This document shows positions 1 to 12,750 of a stretch of DNA of 64,000 bases, piece after piece; within the stretch, counting starts at the first letter, position 1, and every line of letters starts with the position of its first letter. The notes under the pieces were generated by a model. It was not told the origin of the DNA. It did not search any database and saw only the letters and a list, made by a program, of their open reading frames with translations. A program made the position numbers and the translations under genes. Location of the stretch: the NCBI GenBank assembly GCA_030068145.1, contig JAPJBO010000486.1, positions 1 through 64,000 on the forward strand, read 5' to 3'. The stretch is from Diplonema papillatum. Its lineage: Eukaryota; Euglenozoa; Diplonemea; Diplonemida; Diplonemidae.

Positions 1-1640
1 GCTGCTGCTGCTTGCTGCTGCTGCTGCCTTGCTGCTGCTGCTGCCTTGCTGCTGCTGCTGCCTTGCTGCTGCTGCTGCCTTGCTGCTGCTGCTGCCTGTT
101 GCTGCTGCTGCTGCCTTGTTGCTGCCCCTGCCTAGCTGCAGCTGCTGCTGCTGCTGCCTTGTTGCTGCTGCCTTGGCGCTGCTGTGTTGCTGCTCCTGCT
201 TCCCTGCCGCTGCTGCCTTGCTGCTGCTGCTGCCTTGTTGCTGCTGCTGCTGCTGCTGCTGCCTTGTTGCTGCTGCCTTGCCGCTGCTGTGTTGCTGCTC
301 CTGCTTCCCTGCCGCTGCTGCTGCTGTCTTGCTGCTGCTGCATTGCTGTTGCTGCATTGCCGCGGCGGCCTTGCTGCTGCTGCTGCTGCCTTGCTGCTGC
401 TGCCTTACGGCGGCTGCCTTGCTGATACCTTGCTGCTGGTGTCTTGCCGCTGCTGTCTTGCTTCTGCTGCTGCCTTGCCGCGGCTGCCTTGCTGCTACTG
501 CTGCCTTGCCGCTGCTGCCTTGCTGATGCTGCCTTGCTGCTGCTGTCCTGCTGCTGCTGCTGCCTTGCCGCTGCAGTCTTGCTTCTGCTGCTGCCTTGCT
601 GCTCCTGCTGCCTTGCTGCTGCTGCCTTGCCGCTGCCTTGCTGCTGCTGCTGCCTTGCTGCTGCTGCCTTACCGCGGCTGCCTTGCTGATGCCGCCTTGC
701 CGCTGCTATCGAACTGCTGCCGCCTTGCCGCTGTTGCCTTGCCGATGCTGTCTTGCTGCCGGTGTCTTGCCGCTGCTGTCTTGCTTCTGCTGCTGCCTTG
801 CCGCCGCTGCCTTGTTGCTGCTGTCTTGCTTCTGCTCCTGCCTTGCTGGTGCTGCCTTGCCACGGCTGCCTTGCTGCTGCTGCTGCTTGCCGTTGCTGCT
901 GCTGCTTTGCTGCTTGCTGCTGCTGCCTTGCTGCTCCTGCTGCCTTGCTGCTGATGCCTTACCGCGCTGCCTTGTTGCTGCCTTGCGGATGCCGCTTGCC
1001 GCTGCTATCGTGCTGCTGGCTGCCTTGCGCTGCTGCCTTGTTGCTGGTGGCTTGCTTCTGCTGCTGCTTGCTGGTGCTGCCTTGCCGCGGCTGCCTTGCT
1101 GCTGCTGCTACTTGCTGATGCTGCCTTGCTGATGCCGCCTTGCCGCTGCCATCGCGATGCTGCCGCCCTTGCCGCTGCTATGCTGCTGCTGCCGCTGCTG
1201 CCTTGTTGCTGGTGGCTTGCTTCTGCTGCTGCCTTGCTGGTGCTGCCTTGCCGCGGCTGCCTTGCTGCTGCTGCTGCCTTGCTGCTGCTGCCTTGCTGAT
1301 GCCGCCTTGCCGCTGCCATCGCGATGCTGCCGCCTTGCCGCTGTGCCGCTGCTGCCTTGCTGCTGCTGCCTTGCCTGCTGCTGCCTTGCTGCGGCTGCCT
1401 TACTACGGCTGCCTTGCTGTGGCTGCCTTGCTGCGGCTGCTGCCTTGCTGCTGCTGCCTTGCCGCGGCTGCCTTCCGGATGCCGCCTTGCCGCTGCTGTC
1501 GTGCTGCTGCTGCCTTGCCGCTGTTGCCTTGCCGCAGCTGCCTTGCTGCTCGTGTCTTCCCGCAGCTGTCTTGCTTCTGCTGCTGCTGCCTTGCCGGGCA
1601 GCCTTGCTGCTGCTGCTGCTTTCTTGCCGACCTTTTTTAC
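1..1640. repeat. CTG/CCTTG-rich degenerate tandem repeat
   Basis: About 1.6 kb built almost only from GCTGCTGCT runs broken by CTTGC or GCCTTG, with slowly diverging variants (CCGCGG, GATGCC, CTTCTG). Because the CTG core has a 3-nt period, long frames stay open on both strands and give Leu/Cys/Ala-rich (plus) or Ala/Gln/Ser/Lys-rich (minus) peptides. One minus frame runs out of the repeat to about 1,994 (329 codons) but shows no recognisable domain. I read this as a compound micro/minisatellite, not a gene. The block starts at the window edge, so its left end is unknown. Confidence 0.9.
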
Positions 1641-4600
1641 GCCTGGGAAGGGTAGCTGCGCAGCTCGGAGGCCAGATACGAAGTTAGGGGCTTTCACCCA
1701 CAGCAAAGGAACTGCTTGCCTTGGCCGCGTTTCGAAAAACACGTTTCCAGGGGACACCGCGAGGAGGTGGCAAGTCAGATTTTGTCCCCCAACCCCAAGA
1801 CCACCCAGGGGCCTTTGATGGCCAGCTTCTTGGACTTCACGACCTCTCAGGACCACTTTGCTGAAGGAACACCGAAAACGTGATAGGCAACTGTTGCATG
1901 TCGAAATGGGGAGGGCACATTCTCCCGAAGTTGCGACCGAAAGAACGTCGTTCGTAGGAGCTTCGGATTCCTGTGACGGTTTCGTTGGATGCATCGGTCA
2001 AAATATCAACAAAATATGCACCCATAGCTCTGACAGAACTCGGAACTTCACATACCTTGACTGCTTGCACACGAACTCTCGAACACCAGATTTTTCAAGC
2101 ACAACTCCGACCCGAACCATCTTGTGAATTTCTTTTCTTCTTCTAGTTCCTGTTTGCGTTGTGTGTGCTGAATCCTGTTTTCTTTCGAGTCGGCCTCTTC
2201 ACACAAGAGGCCGAACCTGGACAAGAAGGCCCACATCAAAGCGCTGAGAATCCATCAAATGCACGAGGGGGCCCGCAGGGCCACCGAGTGCGGGTTTGCG
2301 CGAAACCTCAAAGACCAGCTTTTCGATCACCAAATTCGTCCGACATCGTCGCCATTCATTGTGAACTTGTTCTTTGGTGCTAATTATTCCTGTTTTTGTT
2401 GCGTTTTTCGCTCTCTTTCGAGTCGGCCTCTTCACAAAGAGGCCGTATCTAGAAGGAAGGCTAAAAACACTGAGATGATTCCGATGAGACAATCCAATCC
2501 ACGAGGGGGCCCGCAGGGCAACCGAGTGCGGGTTTGCGGGGCCAAGAGGCGCGAAGGCGGGGGGTGGAGACGGCGGTGGCGACGCGCAGAGGGCTGCGGA
2601 CCGAAGTCCGCCCCGCCGTCCTGCTGCAGCTTGGCGACGAGCTGGTCGGGACGCTGCTCCGGAGGACTTGCGCACCCCTGCCGCCTGCGGACGAACACAG
2701 GGTATCCGTGGTAGTCGCACGCCGGTACACGACGGCGGAGGCGTGGACGGGCTGCGGGGCCGCGGCGGCTCAGCAGAGTCGCCGCGTTGCCCGGGGCCAC
2801 CGTCGCCGCGTTGCCCGGGGCCACCGCGTGGAGGTGCAGGCATGATGTTTTGTGCAGTTTCTTTTATTTGATATTTCGTCCAGCCCCGTAGTAGTGGTAG
2901 TAGTATGTGTCGTCTGCCGAAGCAGCCGGAGACAGCAGGCGCGGGGGGCAGGTCTTGCTTTACTCTACTCTTCTTCATGGAGACCCGCCGCCGGCATCCC
3001 GACTGTGAAAGGTTTGCGCCTATTGTGATGAGGTGGTTGACCAGGCCCCCACGAAGCCTTATAAACAACACGGCTACAACACGAGGATGCAGCCCTGCTT
3101 AGGTGTGCACTCAGCCATCAGGCCATTGGCTGCTAAGCATCCCCCGACCGGTCGATTTGCCACTTTTGTGGCCCTCTATTCGCCGGGCGGTGCTGTCAGC
3201 ACTTGTTCCGCGTCGCATCAAGTACATGATGCTGGCGGTTGGGGGATCGGCGACTGCGACTCAATTAAGGTGCGGTCAACAGTATCGCCACGTGAAGGCT
3301 CCCGCATGACACCCGTGCGGCTTGTGAAAAAAAACACACTAAAATGAAACGAAGCGGTCAACAAGGGTGGAAGAAGTGGGGCCAGGAGTATGGGTGGCAA
3401 TTCCATTTAACTTTTGCTGTTTTGCCATCAGCTGCAAACTCTAAGAAACAATTTCGGCAAGCAGGCAGCTGGAAAGGATGCTGACTACGACTAAAGACGA
3501 AAACCTGCACCGCGAGATCCTGATGACTGGTATGCAAATTGAAACCCTTTTGCATCACTCATTCGAAAGAGTGTGATTGTTGTGAAGAGTTGATGTTCAC
3601 ACACGACTCTTTTCCGATTTTTCCCATCATGGTCGTATGGTCAGTTCAAAGATTCAGAGGACAGATGCATTGATCACAGATCTTTCCGAATATGTAATCG
3701 GATGCAAATTTGACCCCCCAGGCCGGTTTCCAAAAAAGTTGGGGTTTTATTTTTTTCTCTCTCAGCATTCTGCTCTCCACAGGGCAAACCAAAGATTTTG
3801 AATCCTAAGAGTTTGCCTCCATCATGCATGCCTGCATGTGTTCGCAAAATATTTCGAGAGAAAGAATGGCCCTCAAAGACTCGGTCAGGAAGATGCACTG
3901 ACCACTGCTATTCATCCAAATGGATTCCAGGCACATTTTCCCTTCTTTTGGCACTAGCCAACCCAATGGTCGCGGTGCGATGCCTTGCTTGTGTTTTGGA
4001 GGCCTGCACCTCTGAGTGATATTTCTTGTAGGAAAAATAGTGGATTACGAAGAAGTGCGTAGTTTAGAAGGATTGTAGCCCCTTCATGACATGCAAGTAT
4101 GCCTGTTTGGTGGCTAAATAGTGTTCAATTTGCAGTTTTCTTCCAGCTTTTTCAGGACCACCAACTGGATACGACTCAGCTGTGGTTTATAGTTGGCAGG
4201 GGTGAGCATAAGAACTGGGAACAGCACGCAAACAAAGAAAGAGTGGATAAATGCAACAACAGAACACAACAACAAATACTAAGAAATACATAAAGGGAAA
4301 GAAATGCAAGAGAAACCAATTTTGTTGAGATTGCAATCTCGCCTTTCTTCACTTCAGCAATTTTTGCCAAGCTGCAGACAAGGCACTCATACGAGTCACC
4401 AAGGCAACCACTGAGCATAACCCTGTTGAGACCGAGAAAGAAACACAAGAAATGGTGTTCCGCTAGGCGTATTGCAACCTGCTTCACAACAGAGGTATAA
4501 GACAGAACTCTGCGCACTTGGGGCGGGGGCGTCAGGGGAGAAATGTTGTTCTCTTGTGCCTTGCAAGGCAGCAAGGTGAGTCAAGGCTACAACTAACTAG

Positions 4601-5330
4601 ACAAAGCGCTTCGAGGCAACTGCACTATCCATGTCGTATGTTTTGAAATACGGGTGGAAAAGAATAGGTGCTAGCTAGGGGCGGCTTGTCTTTTTGTTGC
4701 ACAATCACTGTAAGTGTCAACAGAGTGGATGCTTGCAGAGTGTGTTTGATAATTTTGTGGAATCTTGACTACAACACTCGAAGATTCCACGGTTGGCCAG
4801 TAGGGAACAAGGGTGTCTGCTTCAAAGACTTGGGTACTTGGATGGAAAAGAATCCTCACTGCTTTCTCATGATTTGTTCAGGTGGTACCCCCTCCGAGTG
4901 TGACCCATCGTACCATCTAATGTTATATGTGCCATCAGGTGCCTGTATGAATTGAGGGTTAAGGATGGAACGAGCCCCAAAGTGACTTCAATGAATATGT
5001 TTTGCATCCCGCGCACTTGAGCCCCTGGCTGGAATTGGTACTGAATAACTCACACCGGGAATGTCTCAGTTAGACTTTGGCGGACACTTGCCGGCATTGC
5101 GGAGAACCCCCAGGCATACAGTGCATACGAGTAGTATTCTCGCGTACGAGTCGTATTCTCGTATCAGATTCTTGTCTAAACTCGTCATAGTTTAGACGAG
5201 AATTTTTTGAAGGTGGTGGTTTTACTGGGGGTATTTTGGCCACAAGGTCTTTTTTGGGACATATTCTTTGGCGCAGAAATGTTGTGTCCAGAGGAAGACC
5301 TCCTGGGCTGGTTCTGGTCCATAAAAGATG
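1641..5330. other. Region with no recognised gene; contains one direct-repeat pair
   Basis: No frame here resembles a known protein. The only clear structure is a diverged direct repeat: about 2,189-2,290 and 2,414-2,545 share CTTTCGAGTCGGCCTCTTCA, an AAGAGGCCG block, and a GAGGGGGCCCGCAGGGC block followed by CGAGTGCGGGTTTGCG. A GC-rich tract (2,530-2,850) keeps a 290-codon minus frame open (3,071-2,199), but its Pro/Arg/Gly-rich content looks like an effect of base composition. From 3,100 to 5,330 I see only short, unrelated frames. Confidence 0.5.
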
Positions 5331-7610
5331 CATTATAGACCATACTTCAAACTTTTGACCCATTATAGACCATTCCAAACTTTTGACCCATTATAGACCA
5401 AACCGCCAAACTTTTGACCCGTTATAGACCATACTTCGAACTTTCGACCCATTATAACCAGCATTGACACTTGACATTGAATCACCCACTGCGATCAAGT
5501 TATGGCTCATAATATGGGCTACAGTAGTGCAGAGCCAGAGCAAAAGGACTTGTCGTGGAGACACGGAATCGCACGCTCACTGTGTGGGAGCTGGCCCCGC
5601 TCAGCCCGGAAAGCCCAGCTTCTGCACCTGGCAGCCGGCGGGGCCGAGGCTGGGATCCCCAGAGGACACTCCCTACGGGCCTACCCCCAGAGCCTCACAG
5701 AGTCACACGAAGCTGAGGGCAGCAACGGAAGTCCATGCACTTTTTAGCTCAGCGTGCGACGTTGCAGAGTGGACAGCGATGCGTTGAGGTCATTGGGTAC
5801 TCGTGCCAAAGGGTGGTGCGAAACCAAAAGGCTTGACCATAGTTGTCGTCACCAAGATGAAGGAGCTACTACGTACGCGTAGTGGTGCAGAGACAACCAG
5901 TAGTGACAGCTAACTCTCGGCCACTACGCCCTCCACGGGTCGCACGACGATCGCGTCCTCCCGCCGGGTCTTCCCGGCCACTCGCATCCTCCGCATCTCG
6001 GCGTGCCTGTCGGCGCAAACGGGAAAGCAAAGATTCCGGTTCCTTTCCGTGGCTGAGTGGGTCAGCAGCCCACAACAGTTGCAACCGACAAGTTGCACCA
6101 CGGCTAAAATCTGGCAAAGTGCGGGACTCATTTGCATGCAATGACTCTCCACTAGCAACAAGAACAAGACGAATGCGAGGCACAGCCGTGTCTTAAAGGT
6201 GAGAGAGGCATGGCTCGCGTCAAAGGACAATAACACAACGCAACAAGACGACGGACATAGGGCCGGGTGACAGGCGGAACTGCGCAAGCGAGCCGTCCAC
6301 AACAAGACAGCCTTCGGGCCTTTGACCGGGAAGACGCTCATCACCAACCACCGAAACTGGCTCGGACGCCATCACTGGCCGTGTCTGGCGAGACAACTGA
6401 CTGAGTTACCGGACCACTGACTCCGCCGTCTCAGGTCAGTCGGTCAGTGAGTGCCAGCCTGGCAGCCCCTCTATTATTAGGCTCTCATGAGGGAGGCTCA
6501 GGATTTGACGGCAAGTCACGGCCTCAGGTCAAGAGGCCAACTGACAAAAACCCAGGGATTTTCCTACACAGGGGAAAAAAAATTTTTTCCCCCAAAAAAA
6601 AAAAAACAAAAAGTGGCCCGGGGAAAAAAAAAATTTCCCCAGCAAAAGTCGTTTTTTCCCTGTGGGTTGGCTAGTCCACTGCACGAACGACACAGGGACA
6701 AACGGCCGGGGAAGGGTGGTCGGCTCAAATTTTCTACACAAAACGACGATGTCTCTTGCCAAATTTGGTTTCTCTGCGACGCCGCGCAATACCCCTCGCG
6801 ATGACTAGCTCCAGTTCGACTATGCGAACTGGCAGGGGCCCAAAGCTGAAAAGCAAGCGGCCTTGAGAGGTATCTGCTGACAGCTGAAGAGGTTATAGAC
6901 GCGTTCACGACAGGCTTCGCCGCGGATACGCTGCGGCAATCGTGGTTTTCTGGCGAGTCTGTGGCAGAAGCAGGAACTGCGAAGAGGCGCAAGATTGACC
7001 TGACCCTTCCTCAGGCATGACGGCAACCCACTTACTTCTGGCTGAACAAACTGGTGCGTATGCTCTTCGATGTTCTTGCCCGTCGGTGCGCTAAACCGTG
7101 TTGCTTAGCAGTTTTCTCCCGTTTCGGATGCTGCTGCTGTACTTGTGCTGCTAAAGGGCGGAAACTGGAGGCTGGAAAGGCGGGTGCAGCGTCGCCACAG
7201 CACCCAAAAACCGAAAGAACATTTCCGGAGTTGGGGCTTGCACTGATAAACGAAGCAACGGACGATCAGCATCAACTGACCAAAGGTGATGAAAATGATA
7301 AGGCAAAAGTTTCGTACAGATGTTCTACTAAAAAAAAATTTGCAGCATCATTTTACTTTTTCCCCGGCAAAAATCCATATTCTCGGGGGCCAGGAAAACC
7401 CCTGCAAAAACCACAAAAACAAAAACGCTAAAAAGTTTGTGCATTGCTGGACATTGTCTTGTTGTCTTGTACGCATAGAATGGGACATAAGTTTGGCTTA
7501 TAGTCTATAATGGGTCAAAGGTTTGAATCGTGGTCTATAATGGGTCAAAAGTTCCAAGGACAGTCTATAATGGGTCATAAGTTTGAAGTATGGTCTATAA
7601 TGGTAATTGG
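5331..7610. mobile_element. Putative element bounded by inverted arrays of a ~30-bp repeat
   Basis: The left end (5,331-5,463) has several copies of a unit containing CATTATAGACCATACTTC and AAACTTTTGACC. The right end (7,491-7,610) has several copies of the same unit in the opposite orientation (GGTCTATAATGGGTCAAAAG). The two arrays therefore act as long, internally repetitive inverted termini around about 2.0 kb. The interior has no recognisable transposase, only short frames and a homopolymer-rich patch (6,575-6,665). It would be a non-autonomous element of unknown superfamily. The edges are approximate and no target duplication was identified. Confidence 0.5.
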
Positions 7611-9125
7611 CCCACCACCAGAGACGAGACGCTTCCCAAGATCTGTGAGGCCGTTAGACGTCACGGCTGTGACGCCGATCGATCTCCGCGAACTCCGAGA
7701 TCTCGCCAGCTGCGGGGCCAGCTTGCACGGTCTGCTCTATCTCCTGACGGACGGGGACTCCTTCCGACGGGAAGTTCTTGGGCACGCCTCGCATGCCGGG
7801 TCGGAAGAGCGACGCGCGCCATGCGGTGACTCTGGAAGGGGTCGGGTTTGTGGAGCATGTTTCCCATTCGAGTCGCTGAAATGCGTTGCCGGCGTTCGTC
7901 GTTGAGAAGGCCGAGCCCCTCGTGCGCCATCGATGACGGCTGCCCGCTGAACGAGCTGATGGAGCCCCACCGAAGCCTCTTGACAAGGTCATCGCTAGGT
8001 GATGTCAAAGTCGCATGCTGTTATCGTCGACCTGAAGTCCTACTTCTTCCAGCAAAACTCGTGATATCACAATAAAGCACATGATAGCCCATGATAATTT
8101 GTGATTCTCCTCGTCGAATTGCATCGACGACCAGAGAGTTTTTCCTTTGGTAATCGTTCAGGGCCAAAAACCCTGGAAACGGAAACTCCTTACTAAGGCT
8201 GCCCAGACGGCCTTCCTGTTTTCCTCGCCAAGGTGAAGTATTAGGGTGTTGGCCTGACATGAAAGTCTACTAAAGATGAGGAAACGCTTCCTTGGATAAC
8301 TTCGTTTGAGTCACTTCGGACAACACTCGTTGGGTCGGTTGGGTCGGGGAAAGCGGAAGCCGTCTCGCTACTTGCTTTGGAACTGCTATGAGACGTAGAA
8401 CGCATGCAGGATGCGTCTGCATGCATGGTTTTCAATGGGCGACGGAGGGTGGTCGGAACGTGGCGGCAGACAGCACCGCAAGATTTGCGACCAAACTGGT
8501 CCTCGGTTGCAGAAGTTTGGCATCAGACAGGATTTCAGGTTTAGCGTTCAATTGATCAACAAAATAGACACGCAGCCTGTGCTGATCTATCGACGCATCT
8601 GGTTGTGCGATGACCTCATCTTTCTATTCCCATCCTGAGTGTACCCCCGCCTACAGATAGATTCCGCAAAAAAATGAAGCCTTCCACTTTGGACTGTGGA
8701 CCCACCATGGACTATGGAACCATGAACCACTGTGGGACCCACTGTGGGACCCACTGTGGACTGTGGACCCACCGTCTGAGCCTCAAACAGTCTCTGCCCT
8801 AGCAGAATAGGATGGAACCTTGAAATTTAACATGTACCAGGAACCTTGGGCCCATAGTATGCGCAAGGGGGCAAGGGAGCACACTGCTATACACTCGTGC
8901 TCCATTCCCAGTCACACCAAGTCGAAGAAGATGGCAAATCAGCCACGGGACGACCTGTAGTCCGGTATTAAGGTCTAGAGGGCAAGGTTTACAGCAAAAG
9001 TGCGGGGGAAGACCACCATAGGAGTTCGGGACTCCCAGAAAAAATATGAACGGGTAACGGGTAACGGGTAACACCGCCTCAAAAGTCCAATTCTTGTTTT
9101 TATGTATGGGAGTTCTCCGCGATGC
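7611..9125. other. No recognised gene
   Basis: A GC-rich block (about 7,620-8,010) holds minus-strand frames of up to 115 codons with a protein-like composition but no motif I recognise. The rest is ordinary non-coding sequence, including a short degenerate CCCACTGTGG repeat (8,690-8,775). Confidence 0.4.
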
Positions 9126-9126
9126 C

Positions 9127-9265
9127 GGCAAGTGTCTGCCAAAGTCTAACCGACACGTCCCCGATAGGAAATATTTTGGATAAAATGGCCATATCCCGTG
9201 TCTGCCAAAGTCTAACCGACACGTCTCCGATAGGAAATATTTTGGATAAAATGGCCATATCCCAG
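9127..9265. repeat. Tandem duplication of a 68-bp unit
   Basis: Two nearly identical consecutive copies run from GTGTCTGCCAAAGTCTAACC to AAAATGGCCATATCCC and differ at about one base. A T-rich then A-rich low-complexity tract follows (9,299-9,382), with a GCGCGCGCGTAAATTT motif that recurs inverted near 13,160-13,185. Confidence 0.85.
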
Positions 9266-9389
9266 AAAAACTTGGATATTTTTCCTAAGGGTAGGCGGGT
9301 TTTTTTTTTTTTTGGCCCATGTCCGCGCGCGCGTAAATTTTTGGAAACCCCCGGGGAAAAAAATTTGCCAAAAAAAAAAACTTTTGGGA

Positions 9390-10840
9390 TCTGTGCATTG
9401 GAACCGGTCGTGAGAGCGACTGCAGGCGTAGTCACGAGCGTGTCCGGCTCGGGAAAAGTCGAAAACCTGTTCATCACACCGATACTTCACGGCGATGCAA
9501 ATCGCGTAGACGTTGTTTACCTCAGTGTGTATTGACTTTGAAGCCGACTATCACCGTGCTGGGTTGGTGCGCTGGGCAAGAAATATCGTGCTACTTCGAC
9601 GTTGGTGTCAATCTAAACAGCAAGATTTGCGTAGCTTTAGCCAGCTGCTGGACGCAGTCGAAGCAGCTGGCTCGAAAGTGTGCGCGGGTTTACCGGCAAG
9701 GCATGTCGGGAGGTTTTGCCGCTGTGGTGCGATTATCACGCAGAACCAGTCCGGGGCAGTGCACGCGTCTATGCCTTCCGACGCCTGAAGCACCTACTAG
9801 TAGAGACGTATCTGAGACTCGACTGAGGAGGCATTAAATGGACGCGGGGCAAGCGATGCGTTCACGGTGCTTGCGACATAGCAATGCCTTGTGCCGCGGT
9901 ATATTTGCGAAGAAAACGGCACTCGTCGCCTGACAGTCTAGACCGCACATCCCTGAGCATAACTGCCTTCGTTGCACACGGCGTCTAACCAATTGCCGTG
10001 CTAGAAGCACCTGCCCTCCGTGCGGATGTCGAGGCATCACTGGTCTCTTTCGATGTGGGTGAGGTACATCTTGTGAGTCCGACGCCGTCTGTTACGCATG
10101 AGAAGGTGGCCACTGGCTAAAGCTTGCTGACAGGAGGGTCGGCAGAGTACCGACAAACTCCGTTTACACCAAGCAGGGCATCTTTGTGTACTCGGGTAAT
10201 ATTGACAAAGCCACTACACCCGAAGTGATGGTGTCGACATCCGCCTTTGGGGGTATCAACAGCAGACCGCCGCAGAAGCCGCGAGAGCAACCATCCTTGC
10301 ACAAGGTGGAGGAAAGCAGAAGTTGAAGTTCACCATACTATCTGCGGGTAGCTGGCGCTTATTCTCGCCGATGGAAATGCCACCGACCAGCCGTCAGTAG
10401 GCTCTCGCACGGTGGTTCGGTAGGACCGTGACATCGCAATGGGGCATGTCAGAAGAGAGATACAAGATTGACGGACACCCGCACAATCGACAGTCCTCTG
10501 GGACACTGCTTTATCGTTCGCGGCATACCCAGCGAACCGCGATCTCGAGTTCAAATCCGAGTGTTTTTTCTCCATGGCATCGTCTATCAGTTTTGTCGAA
10601 ACGCACCCCGCGCGACGTTCAGGACTGACTGCCACCGCAACCCCTCGGACACATCAAGTTCATCATCACACTCATCTTTGAGCTCATCGTCCAGGAATTC
10701 CACCAACAACGGGCACAAAAGTGCCAACAGCGGACCCGCCAGTAGTATAGCCGGCACATATGGTGTGACATCCAGTCGCAGAAAGTCTTGTGGCAAAAGT
10801 TTTTATTGCATTGCGGTCTCAATTTCTTCACTCCAAAAGT
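9390..10840. other. No recognised gene
   Basis: Short frames occur on both strands, the longest about 100-150 codons. None shows a conserved motif or a transposon terminus that I can recognise. Confidence 0.4.
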
Positions 10841-10842
10841 TC

Positions 10843-10912
10843 ACTCCGGACCTACTTTTCGTCACTCCGGACCTACTTTTCGTCACTCCGGACCTACTTT
10901 TCGTCACGCCAT
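10843..10912. repeat. 21-bp tandem repeat
   Basis: Three full copies and flanking partial copies of a 21-bp unit containing CACTCCGGACCTACTTTTCG. A diverged relative of the same unit is seen near 13,010-13,060. Confidence 0.85.
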
Positions 10913-10998
10913 AATTTTTTTTTCACCCGGTGAAAAAAAACAGGTCCAGAGTGCGTGGAATAGCGGCGAAGACAACGGGAACGGTGCAGAAACATAGC

Positions 10999-11203
10999 AT
11001 GCAGGGTCAAAACCTTGTGTCTTTTTGGAAAACGCTGCCGCGGGGCCGACGGCCCCCAAGAAAAAAAGTTAAAATTACCGCAGTATTTGTTCCAAATTTT
11101 TTTTCAAACCCCCATTTTTTTTTCCGGAAAAACATGGGTGGCCATTTTTTTTGGGTCTAAATCCCCTTTACCAAAAAGACACAAGGTTTTTGACCCTGCA
11201 TGA
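10999..11203. mobile_element. MITE with ~30-bp terminal inverted repeats, copy 1
   Basis: The left end begins CATGCAGGGTCAAAACC and continues CTTGTGTCTTTTTGG; the right end is its inverse complement with a one-base difference. The element is about 205 bp with no coding capacity and an A/T-homopolymer-rich interior. ATAG lies immediately outside both ends, so a 4-bp target duplication is likely. A second copy with a different interior lies at 62,771-62,980, flanked by TTAC on both sides. The superfamily is not determined. Confidence 0.8.
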
Positions 11204-11214
11204 TAGTTTAATGG

Positions 11215-11475
11215 TAAATTTCCCTTATATCCCGCCCCTAACAAATATGTGCCCTTATATCCCGGTTCAAAACAAATTTGGTGCCCCTATATCCCGGTTT
11301 AAAACAAATAAGTGCCCTTATATCCCGAACCGGGATATAAGGGCACCAAATTTGTTTTGAACCCAAGATACTGGGGGCAAAAAATTCGAAAAAAAATCGA
11401 AAAAAGTTCGAAAAAAGTTCGAAAAAAAGTTCGAAAAAAGTTCGAAAAAAGTTCGAAAAAAGTTCGAAAAATTCG
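11215..11475. repeat. CTTATATCCC hairpin cluster plus 11-bp AGTTCGAAAAA array
   Basis: Four forward copies of a unit containing TATATCCCG are followed by the inverse GGGATATAAGGGCAC; the last two form a 16-bp stem with a 3-nt loop. Copies are separated by AACAAATTTG-like linkers. Directly after comes an array of AGTTCGAAAAA (about eight units, 11,390-11,470). The same hairpin then array order recurs at 44,077-44,282, so this is a dispersed repeat family. Confidence 0.8.
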
Positions 11476-11543
11476 TCAAATTGCAGGATAAAGATCAGTG
11501 GGTTAATCAATTGAAAATGTCATAAGCTTCGACAATCGCGGCT

Positions 11544-12010
11544 TTGGGTAGCCAATTGGCGAGCATTGCTTCACAGAAAGAGCTGTGTGCCATCGTTGCT
11601 TATGCAGCGGTTACAGACGTGGGACACATCGTTGGCGCGCAGTTGTCTCCGGCAATTCTCTACGGGGCCCTCCTCGATCTTCACGCGCGGCATAGCGCCC
11701 CCGCCCCCACTCCTGTAACGATCCACAACTACCCACCAACCTGGACCAGCCCTGCCGTGCCTCCCGCTGCCACTGAACCCGCCGTTCCTTCTCCCTAGTC
11801 CGGTCCGCCTCAGGCAGATATTGAGGTTGAGTCTGTTGATTCACACACAGTTGAGGCGAGTCCTGTTGGAGGTGTCGTCATGAAAGCGCAGTTTGCAAGT
11901 GCTGCTGACTTCACCGACGCTGTAGTCGCGGAAGCCCTCTCCACTGGTCGGTGCATGGTGCGGAGGAGGAAGGAAAAGGGGCCTAGGTGTGGTCTTAGAT
12001 GTGGTACTGG
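11544..12010 (+). pseudogene. Interrupted open frame of unknown identity
   Basis: One plus frame from 11,544 reads through about 150 codons of protein-like sequence (an Ala/Val-rich start, a Pro-rich middle, then Glu/Val-rich) with one in-frame interruption near 11,797. It ends near the start of a dispersed repeat. No domain or family is recognised. It could be a remnant of transposon coding sequence. Confidence 0.3.
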
Positions 12011-12032
12011 CTCTAGTTATAGAGAGAGCCCC

Positions 12033-12750
12033 GCAAATACACGCAACAGATCAAAGACAGGGGGGAAAGGTGGAAAATGGAGATCAAACGGGAGTAGAAT
12101 GTGCGCACGCTTATCCGTCTCTTGACTTACTATGCCGTGTTCTGAAAGCTGTCGAGGGGCCCCTCCATAGGTTCTCGCATGATTCGTTCGCCTTTGTAAC
12201 ACTATCCGTTTGTAGTACGCTTCGCAATTGTGTTCTTGCAATCTAGCCGAATGGCGGGTGGCGGATTTCCGCGCTCGGTCGCAAGACACAACTATGCTGC
12301 TTTTGCAGTGCAAGCCGAACCCGGTTCGCGACTTCGGTCGCGGTAAAGTGTTACAAAGTCGTCGGCTTTCAGATCCGGATACGCCTTATGCAACATGATA
12401 GTTAGAGGTCACTTGAAGGATACCCGTGTGCAGCGTTCGAAAGAGTTTGCGTATCTGGAGTCTTATTTTGGGGGGAAGGCCCTTTTAACCCTGTATTTTT
12501 TGAGAAGATTTTTGGACCCAAATTTTGGACCCAAATTTTGGACCCAAATTTTGGACCCAAATTTTGGACCCAAATTTTGGACCCAAATTTTGGACCCAAA
12601 TTTTGGACCCAAATTTTGGACCCAAATTTTGGACCCAATTTGCACCTGCCCTAAAAACCCGGTTCAAAACAAATTTGGTGCCCTTATCCCGAACCGGGAT
12701 ATAAGGGCACAAATTTGTTTTGACCGGGATATAAGGGCAGTACACCTAGT
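12033..12750. mobile_element. Composite repeat: ~450-bp body, 13-bp satellite, hairpin tail (copy 1)
   Basis: The body (12,033-12,505) is nearly identical to sequence at 44,505-44,990 and 50,834-51,262. It is followed by about ten copies of the 13-bp unit GGACCCAAATTTT (12,515-12,637), then by a tail with ATTTGCACCTGCCCTAAAAA and a TATATCCCG hairpin family member. The same body, satellite and tail order is found at 44,505-46,182. A minus frame in the body is conserved between copies but matches nothing I know. It is probably a non-autonomous transposon with a variable satellite core. Confidence 0.7.

Noticed and set aside
1005-1994. 329-codon minus frame rich in Ala, Gln, Ser and Lys
   Set aside because: Most of it is the CTG-type repeat read in a frame kept open by its 3-nt core; the unique part has no domain.
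2199-3071. 290-codon minus frame in a GC-rich tract
   Set aside because: Pro/Arg/Gly/Ala bias from base composition, with frames open on both strands and no motif.
5580-11580. Candidate terminal exons of the host gene after CACACAG acceptors near 5,585 and 11,570
   Set aside because: They give at most three residues before a stop and lie 9-15 kb away; there is no way to choose between them from sequence.
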